Positions 52,241 to 63,182 are shown, counted from the stretch's first letter. The stretch: 64,000 nt of DNA from Syntrophaceae bacterium (GCA_013177795.1 JABLXY010000002.1:186001-250000), one strand, 5' to 3'. The notes: generated from the sequence alone by a model not told the origin. Program-made: numbers and translations.

Positions 52241-52861
52241 ATGCCCGTGGTGAGTGTATACGATATCGAGAAGAACAAGGTGGCCGAGGTGACGCTCAGC
52301 GACGCCGTCTTCGGGGCCGAGGTCAATCAGGACGTCATCTACGAGGTCGTCCGGATGCAGATGGCCGCCAGGCGGCAGGGCACCCACGACACCAAGGAAC
52401 GCGGCGAGATCAGCGGCGGCGGCAAGAAGCCCTGGCGCCAGAAAGGCACCGGGCGGGCCCGTGCGGGCACCACCCGCTCCCCCCTCTGGAGGGGCGGCGG
52501 GACGGTCTTCGGGCCCACACCGAGGGACTATTCCTTCACGGTGCCCAAGAAGGTGCGGCGGCTCGCCCTCGTCTCGGCGCTCAGCATGAAGGTCAAGGAG
52601 GAAAAGCTCCTGGTGCTGAAGGACTTTCCCCTGGCCGAGGCGAAGACGAAGAAGTTCAAGGAGGTCCTCGACCGCTTCGGGCTCAAGAAGACCCTCTTCG
52701 TGATCGACCGGCCCGACGAGGTCCTCGAGAAGTCCTCCCGGAACCTTCCCGATGTGAAAATGATGCGATGCGAGGGCATCAACGTCTACGACCTGCTGAA
52801 GTACGACAGCCTCGTGCTTCTGGAGCCCTCGATCCAAAAGATAGAGGGGGCGCTGGCATAA
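52241..52861 (+). CDS. rplD: 50S ribosomal protein L4
   Basis: The 206-residue L4 lining the exit tunnel. It contains [33 protein letters not shown] near 46-78, the extended loop, and [17 protein letters not shown] near 102. Its stop overlaps the rplW start by one base (TAATG), showing translational coupling. In gammaproteobacteria L4 also autoregulates S10; not known here. Confidence 0.97.
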   Translation: MPVVSVYDIEKNKVAEVTLSDAVFGAEVNQDVIYEVVRMQMAARRQGTHDTKERGEISGGGKKPWRQKGTGRARAGTTRSPLWRGGGTVFGPTPRDYSFTVPKKVRRLALVSALSMKVKEEKLLVLKDFPLAEAKTKKFKEVLDRFGLKKTLFVIDRPDEVLEKSSRNLPDVKMMRCEGINVYDLLKYDSLVLLEPSIQKIEGALA

Positions 52862-53145
52862 TGGAACTCCACCAGATCATCCGACGGCCGCTCGTGACCG
52901 AAAAGACGACCCTCATGCGCGAGGGAAACCAGTACGCCTTCGAGGTGGACCCGCGGGCCAACAAGATCGAGATCGAGAAGGCCGTGGAGAAGCTCTTCAA
53001 GGTGAAGGTGATCGGCGTGCGGACCCAGAACGTGCTGGGCAAGAAAAAGCGCTACGGACGGCTCATGGGCAAAAAGAGCGACTGGAAGAAGGCCGTCGTG
53101 ACCCTGGCGCCCGGCAGCACCATCGAAATCTTCGACAAAGTCTAG
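52861..53145 (+). CDS. rplW: 50S ribosomal protein L23
   Basis: The 94-residue L23 at the tunnel exit, docking site for trigger factor and SRP. It reads [17 protein letters not shown], then [28 protein letters not shown] near 22. The start overlaps the rplD stop. Confidence 0.96.
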   Translation: MELHQIIRRPLVTEKTTLMREGNQYAFEVDPRANKIEIEKAVEKLFKVKVIGVRTQNVLGKKKRYGRLMGKKSDWKKAVVTLAPGSTIEIFDKV

Positions 53146-53162
53146 GATAGGGGAAACGACCC

Positions 53163-53990
53163 ATGGCGATCAAAACCATGAAGCCCACGACACCGGCCCG
53201 GCGCTTCCAGACCTACTCGACCTTCGAGGAGATCACCGCGGAAAAGCCCGAGAAGAGCCTCACGAAGCCGGTCAAGAAGACGGGCGGCCGGAACAACGCG
53301 GGCCGCATGACGAGCCGCCACCGCGGCGGCGGGCACAAGCGCAAGTACCGCGTGGTGGACTTCCGCCGCGAGAAGGCGGACATCCCGGCCACGGTGAAGA
53401 CGATCGAGTACGACCCCAACCGCTCGGCGCGGATCGCGCTGGTGAGCTACGCCGACGGCGAGAAGCGCTACATCGTCGCCCCCGTGGACCTCAAGGTGGG
53501 CGACGCGGTCATCACGAGCGCCTCGGCCGACATCAAGCCCGGCAACGCGATGGCCCTGCGCCACGTTCCCCTGGGGTCGCTCATCCACAACATCGAGCTG
53601 CGGCCCGGCAAGGGGGCCCAGATGGTCCGCTCCGCCGGCACCTACGCCCAGCTCATGGCCAAGGAGGGCGCCTACGCCCAAGTGCGGCTCCCCTCCGGCG
53701 AGGTCCGGAAGGTCCACATCGAGTGCAAGGCCACGATCGGCCAGGTGGGCAACGTCACCCACGAGGGGATCAGCATCGGCAAGGCGGGACGCAGCCGCTG
53801 GCTGGGCAAGAGGCCCCGGGTGCGCGGCGTGGCCATGAACCCCATCGACCACCCCATGGGCGGCGGCGAGGGCAAGACCTCGGGGGGCCGTCACCCCTGC
53901 AGCCCCTGGGGCGTGCCGACGAAGGGGTACAAGACGCGCCGCAACAAGACCACGGACAAATACATCATCAAGAAGAGGGACAAGAAATAG
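53163..53990 (+). CDS. rplB: 50S ribosomal protein L2
   Basis: The 275-residue L2 of the peptidyl transferase region: [37 protein letters not shown] near 43 and C-terminal [24 protein letters not shown] near 221 with the conserved His. Its stop shares a base with the rpsS start. Confidence 0.98.
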   Translation: MAIKTMKPTTPARRFQTYSTFEEITAEKPEKSLTKPVKKTGGRNNAGRMTSRHRGGGHKRKYRVVDFRREKADIPATVKTIEYDPNRSARIALVSYADGEKRYIVAPVDLKVGDAVITSASADIKPGNAMALRHVPLGSLIHNIELRPGKGAQMVRSAGTYAQLMAKEGAYAQVRLPSGEVRKVHIECKATIGQVGNVTHEGISIGKAGRSRWLGKRPRVRGVAMNPIDHPMGGGEGKTSGGRHPCSPWGVPTKGYKTRRNKTTDKYIIKKRDKK

Positions 53991-54271
53991 TGGCACGCTC
54001 AATCAAAAAGGGCCCGTACATCGAGGCGAAGCTGGTGGAGAAGGTCCGGAGAGCGGAGGCGGCGGGGGACCGGGGGGTCATCAAGACCTGGTCGCGACGC
54101 TCCACGATCACCCCGGAACTGATCGGGCACACCTTTGCCGTCCACAACGGCAAGAAGTTCATCCCCGTGTTCGTCACGGAGAACATGGTGGGCCACAAGC
54201 TCGGGGAGTTCGCGCCGACGCGGACATTCTTCAGCCACGCAGGCGACCGCAAGACCAAGGTGCGCAAGTAG
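53990..54271 (+). CDS. rpsS: 30S ribosomal protein S19
   Basis: The 93-residue S19: [42 protein letters not shown] near 32 and [16 protein letters not shown] near 68. The GTG at 53990 overlaps the rplB TAG by one base, so translation is coupled. Confidence 0.96.
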   Translation: MARSIKKGPYIEAKLVEKVRRAEAAGDRGVIKTWSRRSTITPELIGHTFAVHNGKKFIPVFVTENMVGHKLGEFAPTRTFFSHAGDRKTKVRK

Positions 54272-54311
54272 CCGCACGGGGTGAAACGGGAGAACCGGAG
54301 ACAGGGACGTC

Positions 54312-54644
54312 ATGGAAGCGAGAGCAGTTGCACGATTCGTGAGGATTTCGCCGCAGAAGGCGCGGCTCGTCGTCGATCTGGTCCGGGGCCTCAAGGTCGA
54401 GGAGGCCAACCGGGTGCTGGCCTTCTCGCGCAAGCGGGCCGCCGGACTCGTCCAGAAGGTGCTCAAGAGCGCCGTGGCCAACGCGACGCAGAACCCGAAC
54501 ATCGACGAGAAGATCCTCTTCGTCAAGGAGATCTTCGTGGACCAGGGGCCGGCCCTGAAGCGCCACAAGGCGAAGACCATGGGGCGCGTGGCGCCCATCA
54601 AGCGCCGGATGAGCCACATCACCGTCGTGCTCGACGAGCAGTAA
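54312..54644 (+). CDS. rplV: 50S ribosomal protein L22
   Basis: The 110-residue L22, part of the exit-tunnel constriction: RFVRISPQKARLVVDLVRGL near 8 and the C-terminal GRVAPIKRRMSHITVVL with the hairpin loop known for macrolide effects elsewhere. Confidence 0.96.
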   Translation: MEARAVARFVRISPQKARLVVDLVRGLKVEEANRVLAFSRKRAAGLVQKVLKSAVANATQNPNIDEKILFVKEIFVDQGPALKRHKAKTMGRVAPIKRRMSHITVVLDEQ

Positions 54645-54662
54645 GAGAAGGAGGACTGGACC

Positions 54663-55310
54663 TTGGGTCAGAAGGTAAACCCGATCGGACTGAGGCTGGG
54701 GATCAACAAGGGCTGGAGCTCGAAGTGGTTCGCCGAGAAGAACTACGGCGCCCTCGTCCACCAGGACATCAAGCTCCGCCAGTTTCTGAAGAAGAAATTC
54801 TACCACGCGGGCATCTCGAAGATCGAGATCGAGCGGGCCGCCGACAAGGCGAAGGTGAACATCCACGCCGCCCGCCCCGGCATCATCATCGGCAAGAAGG
54901 GCTCCGAGATCGAGAAGCTCAAGAAAGACCTCGACGGCATGACCGGCGGCGAGACGATCATCAACATCCTGGAGGTCCGCAAGCCCGAAATCGACGCCCA
55001 GCTCGTCGCGGAGAACGTGGCCCTGCAGCTCGAGCGCCGCATCGCCTTCCGGCGGGCCATGAAGAAGAGCGTGACCTCGGCCCTGAAGTTCGGCGCCAAG
55101 GGCATCCGCATCACCTGCTCGGGCCGCCTCGGGGGGGCCGAGATGTCCCGGATGGAGTGGTACCGCGAGGGCAAGGTGCCCCTGCACACCCTGCGGGCCG
55201 ATATCGACTACGGTTTTGCCGAGGCGCGGACGACCTACGGGGTCATCGGGGTCAAGGTGCTCATCTATCACGGGGACGTGCTGCCCGACAAGAAGCAGGC
55301 CAGCGCATAG
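54663..55310 (+). CDS. rpsC: 30S ribosomal protein S3
   Basis: The 215-residue S3 of the mRNA entry site. It shows [22 protein letters not shown], the KH motif [17 protein letters not shown] near 71 and C-terminal [16 protein letters not shown] near 144. It starts at TTG 54663 after AGAAGGAGG; no ATG fits the family N-terminus. Confidence 0.96.
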   Translation: MGQKVNPIGLRLGINKGWSSKWFAEKNYGALVHQDIKLRQFLKKKFYHAGISKIEIERAADKAKVNIHAARPGIIIGKKGSEIEKLKKDLDGMTGGETIINILEVRKPEIDAQLVAENVALQLERRIAFRRAMKKSVTSALKFGAKGIRITCSGRLGGAEMSRMEWYREGKVPLHTLRADIDYGFAEARTTYGVIGVKVLIYHGDVLPDKKQASA

Positions 55311-55344
55311 GATCGTGGAGTCAGGGAATCAGGAGATATAAATC

Positions 55345-55767
55345 ATGCTCAGCCCGAAACGTATCAAGTTCCGCAAGATCCAGAAGGGGAGACTGGGCGG
55401 CAAGGCCACCAAGGGCAACCAGGTGTCCTTCGGCCAGTACGGGCTCCAGGCCCTGGCGCCGGGCCGGATCACGGCCCAGCAGATCGAGAGCGCCCGTGTC
55501 GCCATGACCCGTCACATCAAGCGCGGCGGGAAGATCTGGATCCGCATCTTCCCGCACAAGTCCTTCACGAAAAAGCCCGCCGAGACCCGCATGGGCAAGG
55601 GCAAGGGCGCACCGGAAGGGTGGATCGCGACCGTGCGGCCCGGGACCGTCATGTACGAGATGGAGGGCGTCGCCCCGGAGGTGGCCCGCGAGGCCTTCCG
55701 CCTGGCGGCGCACAAGCTGCCCATTCCGACGAAATTCTTGACGAGGGATATCTTCGATGAAGAGTAA
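55345..55767 (+). CDS. rplP: 50S ribosomal protein L16
   Basis: The 140-residue L16: [41 protein letters not shown] near 33 and [13 protein letters not shown] near 82. Its end overlaps the start of rpmC by 11 nt, indicating coupled translation. Confidence 0.96.
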   Translation: MLSPKRIKFRKIQKGRLGGKATKGNQVSFGQYGLQALAPGRITAQQIESARVAMTRHIKRGGKIWIRIFPHKSFTKKPAETRMGKGKGAPEGWIATVRPGTVMYEMEGVAPEVAREAFRLAAHKLPIPTKFLTRDIFDEE

Positions 55768-55951
55768 GGAAATCAGGAACCTGAGCCTCGATGAGCTCCG
55801 GGTGAAGCAGCGCGACCTCACGGAAGAGCTCTTCAAGCTGAAAATCCGGCACGCGACGGGGCAGCTGGATTCCCCCGCGGCGCTGCGGAACGTCCGCCGG
55901 GACATCGCCCGCATCAAGACCGTCATGAAGCAGAAGGAGCTGCAGAAATAG
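55757..55951 (+). CDS. rpmC: 50S ribosomal protein L29
   Basis: The 64-residue L29: [28 protein letters not shown] and [20 protein letters not shown]. It overlaps rplP and is followed 2 nt later by rpsQ. Confidence 0.95.
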   Translation: MKSKEIRNLSLDELRVKQRDLTEELFKLKIRHATGQLDSPAALRNVRRDIARIKTVMKQKELQK

Positions 55952-55953
55952 GT

Positions 55954-56211
55954 ATGGACCAGAGGGGAAACAAGCGGACCATCAAGGGGGTCGTCGTCAG
56001 CGACAAGATGGACAAGACCGTCGTCGTCAAGACGGAGCGGCTCGTCAAGCACACGGGGTTCCGGAAGTACGTGCGCCGGCACCAGAAGTACAAGGCCCAC
56101 GACGAGCGCAACGAGTGCGGCGTGGGCGACACGGTGCTGATCGTCGAGTCCCGCCCGCTGAGCCGGGACAAGCGCTGGAGGGTCCGCCAGATCCTGGAGA
56201 AGGCGAAGTAG
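55954..56211 (+). CDS. rpsQ: 30S ribosomal protein S17
   Basis: The 85-residue S17 with the OB fold: [26 protein letters not shown] near 8 and the [30 protein letters not shown] end. Start codon 2 nt after the rpmC stop. Confidence 0.95.
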   Translation: MDQRGNKRTIKGVVVSDKMDKTVVVKTERLVKHTGFRKYVRRHQKYKAHDERNECGVGDTVLIVESRPLSRDKRWRVRQILEKAK

Positions 56212-56242
56212 CCCGGGATCGGGAACAGAACGGGGTGTCGAT

Positions 56243-56611
56243 ATGATTCAGATGCGTACCATTTTGAATGCCGCGGACAACTCGGGCGCCAGGAAGGTGT
56301 CCTGCATCGGCGTGCTGGGCGGGTCGCGCAAGCGCACCGCCACCGTGGGGGACGTGATCGTGGTGTCCGTCAAGGAGGCGATCCCCAACGCGAAGGTGAA
56401 GAAGGGGGACGTCATGAAGGCCGTCGTCGTCCGGACCAAGAAGGAGGTCCGGCGCGTCGACGGGACGTACCTCAAGTTCGACGACAACTCGGCGGTGCTC
56501 ATCAACAACCAGATGGAGCCCGTGGGGACGCGCATCTTCGGGCCCGTGGCCCGCGAGCTTCGCGCCAAGCAGTTCATGAAGATCATCTCGCTGGCTCCGG
56601 AAGTGCTGTGA
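56243..56611 (+). CDS. rplN: 50S ribosomal protein L14
   Basis: The 122-residue L14: [50 protein letters not shown] near 37 and [11 protein letters not shown] near 107. The length is exactly that of the family. Confidence 0.97.
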   Translation: MIQMRTILNAADNSGARKVSCIGVLGGSRKRTATVGDVIVVSVKEAIPNAKVKKGDVMKAVVVRTKKEVRRVDGTYLKFDDNSAVLINNQMEPVGTRIFGPVARELRAKQFMKIISLAPEVL

Positions 56612-56633
56612 GTCGCAAAGACAGGGAACGAGC

Positions 56634-56954
56634 ATGCAGACGAACCGACTGAAGAAGGGCGACACGGTGAAGGTCCTTGCCGGCAGGGAGAAGGGAAAGA
56701 CCGGCAAGATCACGAAGATCCTGGCCGACGGCGACAAGGTCGTGGTCGAGAAGCTCAACATGATCAAGCGCCACCAGCGGCCCGACCAGAAGAGCAAGGG
56801 CGGCATCATGGAGAAGGAAGCCCCGATGGCCGCTTCGAACGTCGCGCCGGTCTGCGCGAAGTGCGCGACGGGCGTCCGCGTCGGGTTCAAGACCCTCGAG
56901 GACGGCAAGAAGGTCCGGATCTGCCGCAAGTGCAACGAGCAGCTCGATCAGTGA
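56634..56954 (+). CDS. rplX: 50S ribosomal protein L24
   Basis: The 106-residue L24: KOW motif [20 protein letters not shown] near 7, [21 protein letters not shown] near 45, and a C-terminal pair CAKC...CRKC near 75-101 that could bind zinc. Confidence 0.95.
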   Translation: MQTNRLKKGDTVKVLAGREKGKTGKITKILADGDKVVVEKLNMIKRHQRPDQKSKGGIMEKEAPMAASNVAPVCAKCATGVRVGFKTLEDGKKVRICRKCNEQLDQ

Positions 56955-56970
56955 ACCGGGGATGGGAGCC

Positions 56971-57510
56971 ATGGCAAGACTCAAAGACTACTACAAGAGC
57001 GAAGTCGTCCCGGCCATGATGAAGCAGTTCGGGTACCGCAACACCATGCAGGTGCCCCGGCTAGAGAAGATCATCGTGAACATGGGCCTGGGCGAGGCGA
57101 TCCAGAACGTCAAGATCCTCGAGAGCGCGTCGGCGGAGATCGGGGCCCTCACGGGGCAGAAGCCCGTCATCACGAAGGCCCGCAAGTCCATCGCCACCTT
57201 CAAGCTGCGCAAGGGCATGTCCATCGGCTGCATGGTGACCCTGCGCAAGGAGCGCATGTACGAGTTCTTCGACCGGCTCGTGAACGTTGCGCTTCCCCGG
57301 ATCCGCGACTTCCGGGGGATCTCCCCGAACGCCTTCGACGGCCGCGGCAACTTCGCCATGGGGATCAAGGAGCAGTTCATTTTCCCGGAGATCGACTACG
57401 ACAAGATCGACAAGGTCAAGGGCATGAACGTGGTCATCGTCACGACGGCGCGGACCGACGAGGAGGCCCGGCATCTGCTGCGGCTCATGGGGATGCCCTT
57501 CCGGAACTAG
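56971..57510 (+). CDS. rplE: 50S ribosomal protein L5
   Basis: The 179-residue L5 of the central protuberance: [37 protein letters not shown] near 31 and [19 protein letters not shown] near 65. The ATG at 56971 has GGGAG upstream and gives the standard length; an ATG 9 nt earlier has no spacing for a ribosome site. Confidence 0.96.
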   Translation: MARLKDYYKSEVVPAMMKQFGYRNTMQVPRLEKIIVNMGLGEAIQNVKILESASAEIGALTGQKPVITKARKSIATFKLRKGMSIGCMVTLRKERMYEFFDRLVNVALPRIRDFRGISPNAFDGRGNFAMGIKEQFIFPEIDYDKIDKVKGMNVVIVTTARTDEEARHLLRLMGMPFRN

Positions 57511-57531
57511 GAATCGAGACGGAGGAACACG

Positions 57532-57717
57532 GTGGCCAAGAAATCCCTGATTGCAAAAGCGAAGCGCAAGAAGAAGTTTTCCGTCCGGGAGTACAACCGC
57601 TGCCCGATATGCGGCAGGCCCCGGGCGTACTACCGCAAGTTCAACATGTGCCGCATCTGCCTGCGCAAGTACGCCTCGTGGGGCGAGATCCCCGGGGTGA
57701 TCAAGTCGAGCTGGTAG
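57532..57717 (+). CDS. rpsN: 30S ribosomal protein S14, zinc-binding type (S14Z)
   Basis: The 61-residue short S14 with CPIC near 24 and CRIC near 40: the zinc form. It starts at GTG 57532 after ACGGAGG. The longer, zinc-free S14 of many Proteobacteria is not seen here. Confidence 0.96.
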   Translation: MAKKSLIAKAKRKKKFSVREYNRCPICGRPRAYYRKFNMCRICLRKYASWGEIPGVIKSSW

Positions 57718-57737
57718 ACGGGGAGGAGCAAGGGTTT

Positions 57738-58139
57738 ATGGGAATGACCGATCCGATCGCGGATATGCTGACGAGGGTCCGCAACGCCAACCGCATGAAG
57801 TTCCGCAGCGTGAACGCCCAGCTCTCGAGGATGAACCTGGAGATCGTCAAGGTCCTCAAGCGCACCGGCTACATCAGCGGCTTCGACGTGAAGAAGGACG
57901 CCAACAAGAAGGACGTCCTGAAGATCTACCTCAAGTACACGGACACGAAGCAGCGCGTGATCCAGGACCTGCAGCGGGTGAGCAAGCCGGGCCGGAGGGT
58001 CTACGTCTCGAGCAAGAAGATCCCGAAGGTCTTCAACGGCTTCGGGGTGGCCATCGTGTCGACGCCCAAGGGGATCATGACGGACAAGGAAGCCAGGCAG
58101 CAGAACGTGGGCGGCGAGATCGTCTGCAACGTCTGGTAA
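57738..58139 (+). CDS. rpsH: 30S ribosomal protein S8
   Basis: The 133-residue S8: TDPIADMLTRVRNANRM, then GRRVYVSSKKIPKVFNGFGVAIVSTPKGIMTDKEA near 86. ATG 57738 is used; an ATG two codons later is a possible alternative. Confidence 0.96.
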   Translation: MGMTDPIADMLTRVRNANRMKFRSVNAQLSRMNLEIVKVLKRTGYISGFDVKKDANKKDVLKIYLKYTDTKQRVIQDLQRVSKPGRRVYVSSKKIPKVFNGFGVAIVSTPKGIMTDKEARQQNVGGEIVCNVW

Positions 58140-58161
58140 GCGCACAGCAGGAGAGACACCC

Positions 58162-58701
58162 ATGTCACGAATCGGGAAGAAACTCATCGCCCTGCCGGAC
58201 AAGGTGACGGTCAAGATCGCCGGCGGCACAATCCAGGTGACCGGGCCCAAGGGGACCCTCTCGAGGGAGCTGCCCCGGGACATCGAGATCGTCCAGGAGG
58301 GCAAGACCCTCGCCGTGCGGACGGCCCACGAGGGCCGGAGGGCCCGCGCCCTGCACGGCCTCACCCGCACGCTCGTGGCCAACATGGTCACGGGGGTGAG
58401 CGAGGGCTTCACGAAGGGGCTCGAGATCTCCGGGGTCGGGTTCCGCGCGGAGATGGCCGGCACGACGCTCAAGCTCTTCGTGGGCTATTCCGTGCCGCTG
58501 ACCTACGAGGTCCCGCAGGGGATCGCGGTGAAGATCGAAAAGCAGACGAGCCTCACCGTCTCCGGGATCGATAAGGAGCTGGTGGGCCGGGTCGCCGCCG
58601 AGATCCGCGCCAAGCGCAAGCCCGAGCCTTACAAGGGCAAGGGGATCCGCTACGCGGGCGAAGTCGTGCGGCGCAAGGTCGGCAAGTCCGCCGGCGCATA
58701 A
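58162..58701 (+). CDS. rplF: 50S ribosomal protein L6
   Basis: The 179-residue L6: SRIGKKLIALPDKV, GPKGTLSRELP near 30, and GVGFRAEMAGTTLKL near 93, ending with KPEPYKGKGIRYAGEVVRRKVGK. The length is standard. Confidence 0.97.
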   Translation: MSRIGKKLIALPDKVTVKIAGGTIQVTGPKGTLSRELPRDIEIVQEGKTLAVRTAHEGRRARALHGLTRTLVANMVTGVSEGFTKGLEISGVGFRAEMAGTTLKLFVGYSVPLTYEVPQGIAVKIEKQTSLTVSGIDKELVGRVAAEIRAKRKPEPYKGKGIRYAGEVVRRKVGKSAGA

Positions 58702-58745
58702 GGCTCTCGGGCCCATAACCCCACACTCACGAAGAGGGCAGAACC

Positions 58746-59117
58746 GTGTTATCGTCAGCCAAGAAGATCCAGAAGATCCGGGACAAGCGCAAGAAGCGCG
58801 TCCGGGGCAAGGTGTCCGGGACGGCCGTTCGTCCCCGTCTCTCCGTGTTCCGCAGCGCGAGGCACATCTACGTGCAGGCCATCGACGACGAGGCCGGCCG
58901 GACGCTGGCCGAGGCCTCCACGCGCAGCAAGGAGATCGCCGGGACGATCGCGAAGATGAAGAAGACGGACGCCGCCGCCGAGGTGGGCAAGCTCATGGCG
59001 AAGAAGCTCGCGGCCCTGCAGATCGACTCGGCGGTCTACGACCGGGGTCCGTTCCTCTATCACGGCCGGGTCAAGGCCCTGGCCGAGGGGGCGCGGGAAG
59101 CGGGCCTGAAATTCTAG
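58746..59117 (+). CDS. rplR: 50S ribosomal protein L18
   Basis: The 123-residue 5S rRNA-binding protein: [33 protein letters not shown] near 16 and [25 protein letters not shown]. It starts at GTG 58746 after GAGGGCAGA. Confidence 0.96.
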   Translation: MLSSAKKIQKIRDKRKKRVRGKVSGTAVRPRLSVFRSARHIYVQAIDDEAGRTLAEASTRSKEIAGTIAKMKKTDAAAEVGKLMAKKLAALQIDSAVYDRGPFLYHGRVKALAEGAREAGLKF

Positions 59118-59145
59118 AATCCGAAAGGCGAAAAGGGAGCGACCG

Positions 59146-59652
59146 TTGGACAGGGACAGAAAAGAATTCATGGTGGAAGAGACGGAGATCCTGGACCGCG
59201 TCGTGGCGATCAACCGCACGGCCAAGGTCGTCAAGGGCGGCCGGCGGTTCCGGTTCAGCGCCATCGTGGTCGTCGGGGACGGCAAGGGCTCCGTCGGCGC
59301 CGGGCTCGGGAAGGCCAACGAGGTGCCCGAGGCGATCCGCAAGGGGATGGAGAAGGCCCGCAAGAGCATGGTCAAGGTCTCCATCGCCAACCGGACGATC
59401 CCCCACGAGATCGTCGGGGAGTACGGGGCCGGCCGGGTGATGCTCAAGCCCGCCTCGGAGGGGACGGGGCTCATCGCGGGCGGCGCCGTCCGCGCGGTGC
59501 TCGAGGTGGCCGGCGTCCAGAACGTGCTGACGAAGTGCCTGGGGTCCCACAACCCCCACAACCTCGTCAAGGCGACCCTCGACGGGCTCCGCCGGCTCCG
59601 GTCCGCCGGCCAGATTGCCGCGTTGAGGGGCAAGGACGTGGCGGATATCTAG
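59146..59652 (+). CDS. rpsE: 30S ribosomal protein S5
   Basis: The 168-residue S5: [33 protein letters not shown] near 14 and [23 protein letters not shown] near 112. The TTG at 59146 after AAAAGGGAG gives the standard N-terminus; an ATG nine codons in is less likely. Confidence 0.95.
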   Translation: MDRDRKEFMVEETEILDRVVAINRTAKVVKGGRRFRFSAIVVVGDGKGSVGAGLGKANEVPEAIRKGMEKARKSMVKVSIANRTIPHEIVGEYGAGRVMLKPASEGTGLIAGGAVRAVLEVAGVQNVLTKCLGSHNPHNLVKATLDGLRRLRSAGQIAALRGKDVADI

Positions 59653-59674
59653 ACGATCGTCAGGGGATGCAGCC

Positions 59675-59863
59675 GTGGAAAAGAAGCTGAAGATCACACT
59701 GGTGAAGAGTTCGATCGGGCGGCCCGAAAAGCAGCGCAAGGTGCTGCGCGGCATGGGGCTCGTGCGGTTGAACCGGAGCGTGACGCTCCAGGACACCCCC
59801 GAAGTCCGGGGCATGGTCGGCAAGGTGCGCCATCTTGTGGCCGTGGAAGAAATCAGCGGGTGA
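59675..59863 (+). CDS. rpmD: 50S ribosomal protein L30
   Basis: The 62-residue L30: [26 protein letters not shown] and [15 protein letters not shown]. It starts at GTG and its TGA overlaps the rplO GTG by 4 nt. Confidence 0.95.
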   Translation: MEKKLKITLVKSSIGRPEKQRKVLRGMGLVRLNRSVTLQDTPEVRGMVGKVRHLVAVEEISG

Positions 59864-60312
59864 GCGAGATGAACTTGAGCGAACTGAGACCCCCCGAGGG
59901 GTCGAGAAAGAAGCGGAAGCGGATCGGGCGCGGCGACGGGTCCGGCCACGGCGGGACCTCCACGAAGGGCCACAAGGGCCTCAAGGCCCGCTCGGGCCAC
60001 AACTCCCGGCCGGGGTACGAGGGCGGCCAGATGCCGCTTTCGCGGAGGCTGCCCAAGAAGGGGTTCAAGAACGTCTTCCGCAAGGACATCGTCATCGTCA
60101 ACCTCGGCGCGCTCAACCGGTTCTCCGGCGAGGCCCCCGTCGACGCGGCGGCCCTGCTGGCGGGCGGCGTGATCCGCCGGACGGGCGACGGGATCAAGAT
60201 CCTCGCCAAGGGGACGATCGAGAAGGCCCTCACCGTGAGGGTGCACGCCGTCAGCGCGGCCGCAAAGGAGAAGATCGAGGCGGCCGGCGGCAAGGTCGAG
60301 GTCATCGGATAA
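59860..60312 (+). CDS. rplO: 50S ribosomal protein L15
   Basis: The 150-residue L15: [32 protein letters not shown] near 4 and [20 protein letters not shown] near 49. The GTG start overlaps rpmD; an ATG three codons later is an alternative start. Confidence 0.95.
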   Translation: MSEMNLSELRPPEGSRKKRKRIGRGDGSGHGGTSTKGHKGLKARSGHNSRPGYEGGQMPLSRRLPKKGFKNVFRKDIVIVNLGALNRFSGEAPVDAAALLAGGVIRRTGDGIKILAKGTIEKALTVRVHAVSAAAKEKIEAAGGKVEVIG

Positions 60313-60325
60313 GGGGTCATCGGAC

Positions 60326-61633
60326 TTGATCGGCGGACTGAAAAACATCCCGAAAATTCCCGAGCTCCAGAAGCGGATCGCCTTCACGTTCCTGCTCCTG
60401 GGCGTCTACCGGATCGGGGCCCACGTGCCCACGCCGGGGATCGACACGGCGGCGCTCGCCGCGTTCTTCGACCAGGCCCGGGGGTCCCTGCTGGGGCTCT
60501 TCGACCTGTTCGCGGGCGGCGCGCTGTCGAACCTCTCGGTCTTCGCGCTGGGGATCATGCCCTACATCAGCGCCTCCATCATCCTGCAGCTGCTCACGAT
60601 CGCCGTCCCGCATTTGGAGCGGCTCTCGAAGGAGGGCGAGGCGGGCCGCCGGAAAATCACCCAGTACACCCGCTACGGGACGGTCCTGCTGTCCCTCATC
60701 CAGGGGTTCGGCATCGCCGTGGGGCTCGAGAACATGGCGGGCCCGACGGGCGCCTCGATCGTGATCACCCCCGGGTGGGGCTTCCGTCTCATGACGGTCA
60801 TCACGCTCACGGCCGGCACGGCCTTCATCATGTGGCTGGGCGAACAGATCACGGAGCGCGGGATCGGCAACGGGATCTCGCTCATCATCTTCGCCGGCAT
60901 CGTCTGCCGCGGCCCCGAGGCCGTCCTGAACACGTTCCGGCTCGTGGCGATGGGCGAGATGGGGATCCTGGCGGTCCTCTTCCTGGCCGTGTTCATGGTG
61001 GCCGTCGTCGGCGCCATCGTCTTCATGGAGACGGGGCAGCGACGGATCCCCGTGCAGTACGCCAAGCGCATCGTGGGGCGAAAAATGTACGGGGGGCAGA
61101 CCACGCACCTGCCCCTCAAGATCAACACGTCGGGCGTCATCCCGCCCATCTTCGCGTCGTCGATCATCATGTTCCCGGCGACCCTGGCCCAGTTCATCCC
61201 CCACCCGTGGATGAAGGCGGTCTCCGACATGCTGGTGCCGGGGGCGGTCCTCTACGAGCTGATCTACGTCGCGTTCATCGTGTTCTTCTGCTTCTTCTAC
61301 ACGGCCGTCGTGTTCAACCCGACGGACGTGGCGGAGAACATGAAGAAGCACGGCGGGTTCGTCCCCGGGATCCGGCCGGGGAAGAAGACAGCCGAGTACA
61401 TCGACCACGTGCTGAGCCGGCTGACGTTCAGCGGGGCCATCTACGTCTCGGCGGTCTGCGTGCTGCCGAGCATCCTGATGGTCTACTTCAACGTCCCCTT
61501 CTACTTCGGCGGGACGGCGCTGCTGATCGTCGTCGGCGTGGCGCTCGACACGGCGGGGCAGATCGAGACGCACCTGCTGGCGCGGCAGTACGAAGGGTTC
61601 CTGAAGAAGGGGCGGCTGGCCAGGCGGCGATAG
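60326..61633 (+). CDS. secY: Preprotein translocase subunit SecY
   Basis: The ten-helix channel of SecYEG, 435 residues. Visible marks: RIAFTFLLLGVYRIGAHVPTPGI near 18, IMPYISASIILQLLT near 78, EITERGIGNG-like EQITERGIGNGISLIIFAGI near 173, and VFNPTDVAENMKKHGGFVPGIRPGK near 330. It starts at TTG 60326. It sits in the usual rplO-secY-map order. Confidence 0.97.
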   Translation: MIGGLKNIPKIPELQKRIAFTFLLLGVYRIGAHVPTPGIDTAALAAFFDQARGSLLGLFDLFAGGALSNLSVFALGIMPYISASIILQLLTIAVPHLERLSKEGEAGRRKITQYTRYGTVLLSLIQGFGIAVGLENMAGPTGASIVITPGWGFRLMTVITLTAGTAFIMWLGEQITERGIGNGISLIIFAGIVCRGPEAVLNTFRLVAMGEMGILAVLFLAVFMVAVVGAIVFMETGQRRIPVQYAKRIVGRKMYGGQTTHLPLKINTSGVIPPIFASSIIMFPATLAQFIPHPWMKAVSDMLVPGAVLYELIYVAFIVFFCFFYTAVVFNPTDVAENMKKHGGFVPGIRPGKKTAEYIDHVLSRLTFSGAIYVSAVCVLPSILMVYFNVPFYFGGTALLIVVGVALDTAGQIETHLLARQYEGFLKKGRLARRR

Positions 61634-61645
61634 GGAGACCCGGCG

Positions 61646-62395
61646 ATGGTCATCTTGAAATCTCGGCAAGAGATTGAAAAGATGCGGAAGAGCAACATCC
61701 TCGTCGCGGAGATCCTGGAGGAACTCGGAAGGAAGATCAGGCCGGGGGTCAAGACGATCGAGCTGGACAGGCTCTCCGAGACGATGGCCCTGAAACGGGG
61801 GGCACGCCCGGCCTTCAAGGGATACCGAGGCTACCCCTACTCCCTGTGCACCTCGGTCAACAGCGAGGTCGTGCACGGGATGCCCTCGGAGAGGGAGCTC
61901 AAGGAAGGCGACATCGTCAGCCTGGACTTCGGCATCCTCAACGACGGCTACTACGGGGACGCGGCGGTGACGGTGCCCGTCGGGGAGATCAGCCCCGCGG
62001 CCAGGCGGCTGCTCCGGGTCACGGAAGAGGCGCTCTACCGGGGCATCGCGGCGGCCCGCGCGGGGAACCGCATCGGGGACATCTCCGCGGCCATCCAGGG
62101 CCACGTCGAGGCCGCGGGCTTCTCCGTGGTGCGGGATCTCGTGGGGCACGGCATCGGAAAGAGCCTCCACGAGGACCCCCAGGTCCCCAATTACGGCTCG
62201 AGCGGCCGGGGGATCGAGCTGAAGCCGGGAATGGTCTTTGCCATCGAGCCCATGGTCAACGAGGGCACCTACCGGGTGGACGTCCTCCGGGACGGCTGGA
62301 CGGTGGTGACCGCCGACGGGAAGCTGTCGGCCCATTTCGAGCACTCGGTGGCGATCACGGAAAACGGGCCGGTCATCCTGAGCCGGATCGACTGA
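61646..62395 (+). CDS. map: Methionine aminopeptidase, type I
   Basis: Removes the initiator Met. The 249 residues show the pita-bread metal ligands: [18 protein letters not shown] near 92 (two Asp), [19 protein letters not shown] near 168 (His), IEPMVNEG near 200 (Glu) and ITENGP near 240 (Glu). It lacks the N-terminal zinc-finger extension of some homologues. secY lies 12 nt upstream. Confidence 0.96.
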   Translation: MVILKSRQEIEKMRKSNILVAEILEELGRKIRPGVKTIELDRLSETMALKRGARPAFKGYRGYPYSLCTSVNSEVVHGMPSERELKEGDIVSLDFGILNDGYYGDAAVTVPVGEISPAARRLLRVTEEALYRGIAAARAGNRIGDISAAIQGHVEAAGFSVVRDLVGHGIGKSLHEDPQVPNYGSSGRGIELKPGMVFAIEPMVNEGTYRVDVLRDGWTVVTADGKLSAHFEHSVAITENGPVILSRID

Positions 62396-62408
62396 ACGCA
62401 GGGAGCAT

Positions 62409-62627
62409 ATGGCGAAAGAAGAACCCATCGAGGTGGAAGGCACGGTCGTCGAGACGCTGCCGAATGCCATGTTCCGGGTGGAACTGCAGAACGGGCACCG
62501 CGTGCTGGCCCACATCTCGGGAAAGATGCGGATGCACTTCATCAAGATCCTCCCGGGGGACCGGGTGACGGTGGAACTGTCGCCCTACGACCTGACGCGG
62601 GGCCGGATCACCTACCGGTCGAAGTAG
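62409..62627 (+). CDS. infA: Translation initiation factor IF-1
   Basis: The 72-residue OB-fold factor: [40 protein letters not shown]-type opening, then [24 protein letters not shown]. Length is exactly typical. It is 13 nt after map. Confidence 0.96.
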   Translation: MAKEEPIEVEGTVVETLPNAMFRVELQNGHRVLAHISGKMRMHFIKILPGDRVTVELSPYDLTRGRITYRSK

Positions 62628-62671
62628 GGCCCCGGGATGCCGCGGGCCGGTGGAGAAAAGGGGGTTGCATC

Positions 62672-62785
62672 GTGAAAGTCAGACCGTCTGTGAAAAAGAT
62701 GTGCGACAAGTGCAAGATCATCAAGCGCCACGGCGTCGTGCGGGTGATCTGCGAAAACCCGAAGCACAAGCAGCGCCAGGGATAA
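62672..62785 (+). CDS. rpmJ: 50S ribosomal protein L36, zinc-binding form
   Basis: The 37-residue L36 ([20 protein letters not shown], then [15 protein letters not shown]). The CDKC, Cys-27 and His-32 zinc ligands are present. It starts at GTG after AAAAGGGGG. Confidence 0.95.
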   Translation: MKVRPSVKKMCDKCKIIKRHGVVRVICENPKHKQRQG

Positions 62786-62813
62786 CCCGAAACCATTCCA
62801 GGAGGCCCGAGCA

Positions 62814-63182
62814 GTGGCAAGAATTGCAGGCGTTGACCTACCGAAGAACAAGCGCATGGAGATCGCCCTGACCTACATCTACGGGATCGGCCGCTCCAAG
62901 GCGAAGGAGATCCTCCGCGAGGCGGGCATCCCCTACGACACGAAGACCGACGTGCTCACCGACGCGGAGGTCACGGCCATCCGCAACATCATCGACCGGG
63001 ACCACAAGGTGGAGGGTGACCTGCGCCGCGACGTCTCCATGTCGATCAAGCGGCTCATGGACATCGGGGCGTACCGGGGGCTGCGGCACCGCAAGGGCCT
63101 CCCGAGCCGCGGCCAGCGCACGCACACCAACGCCCGGACGCGGAAGGGGCCCCGAAGGGCGATCGCCGGGAAGAAGAAGTAA
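62814..63182 (+). CDS. rpsM: 30S ribosomal protein S13
   Basis: The 122-residue S13: [33 protein letters not shown] and C-terminal [26 protein letters not shown]. It starts at GTG 62814 after CCAGGAGG. Confidence 0.97.
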   Translation: MARIAGVDLPKNKRMEIALTYIYGIGRSKAKEILREAGIPYDTKTDVLTDAEVTAIRNIIDRDHKVEGDLRRDVSMSIKRLMDIGAYRGLRHRKGLPSRGQRTHTNARTRKGPRRAIAGKKK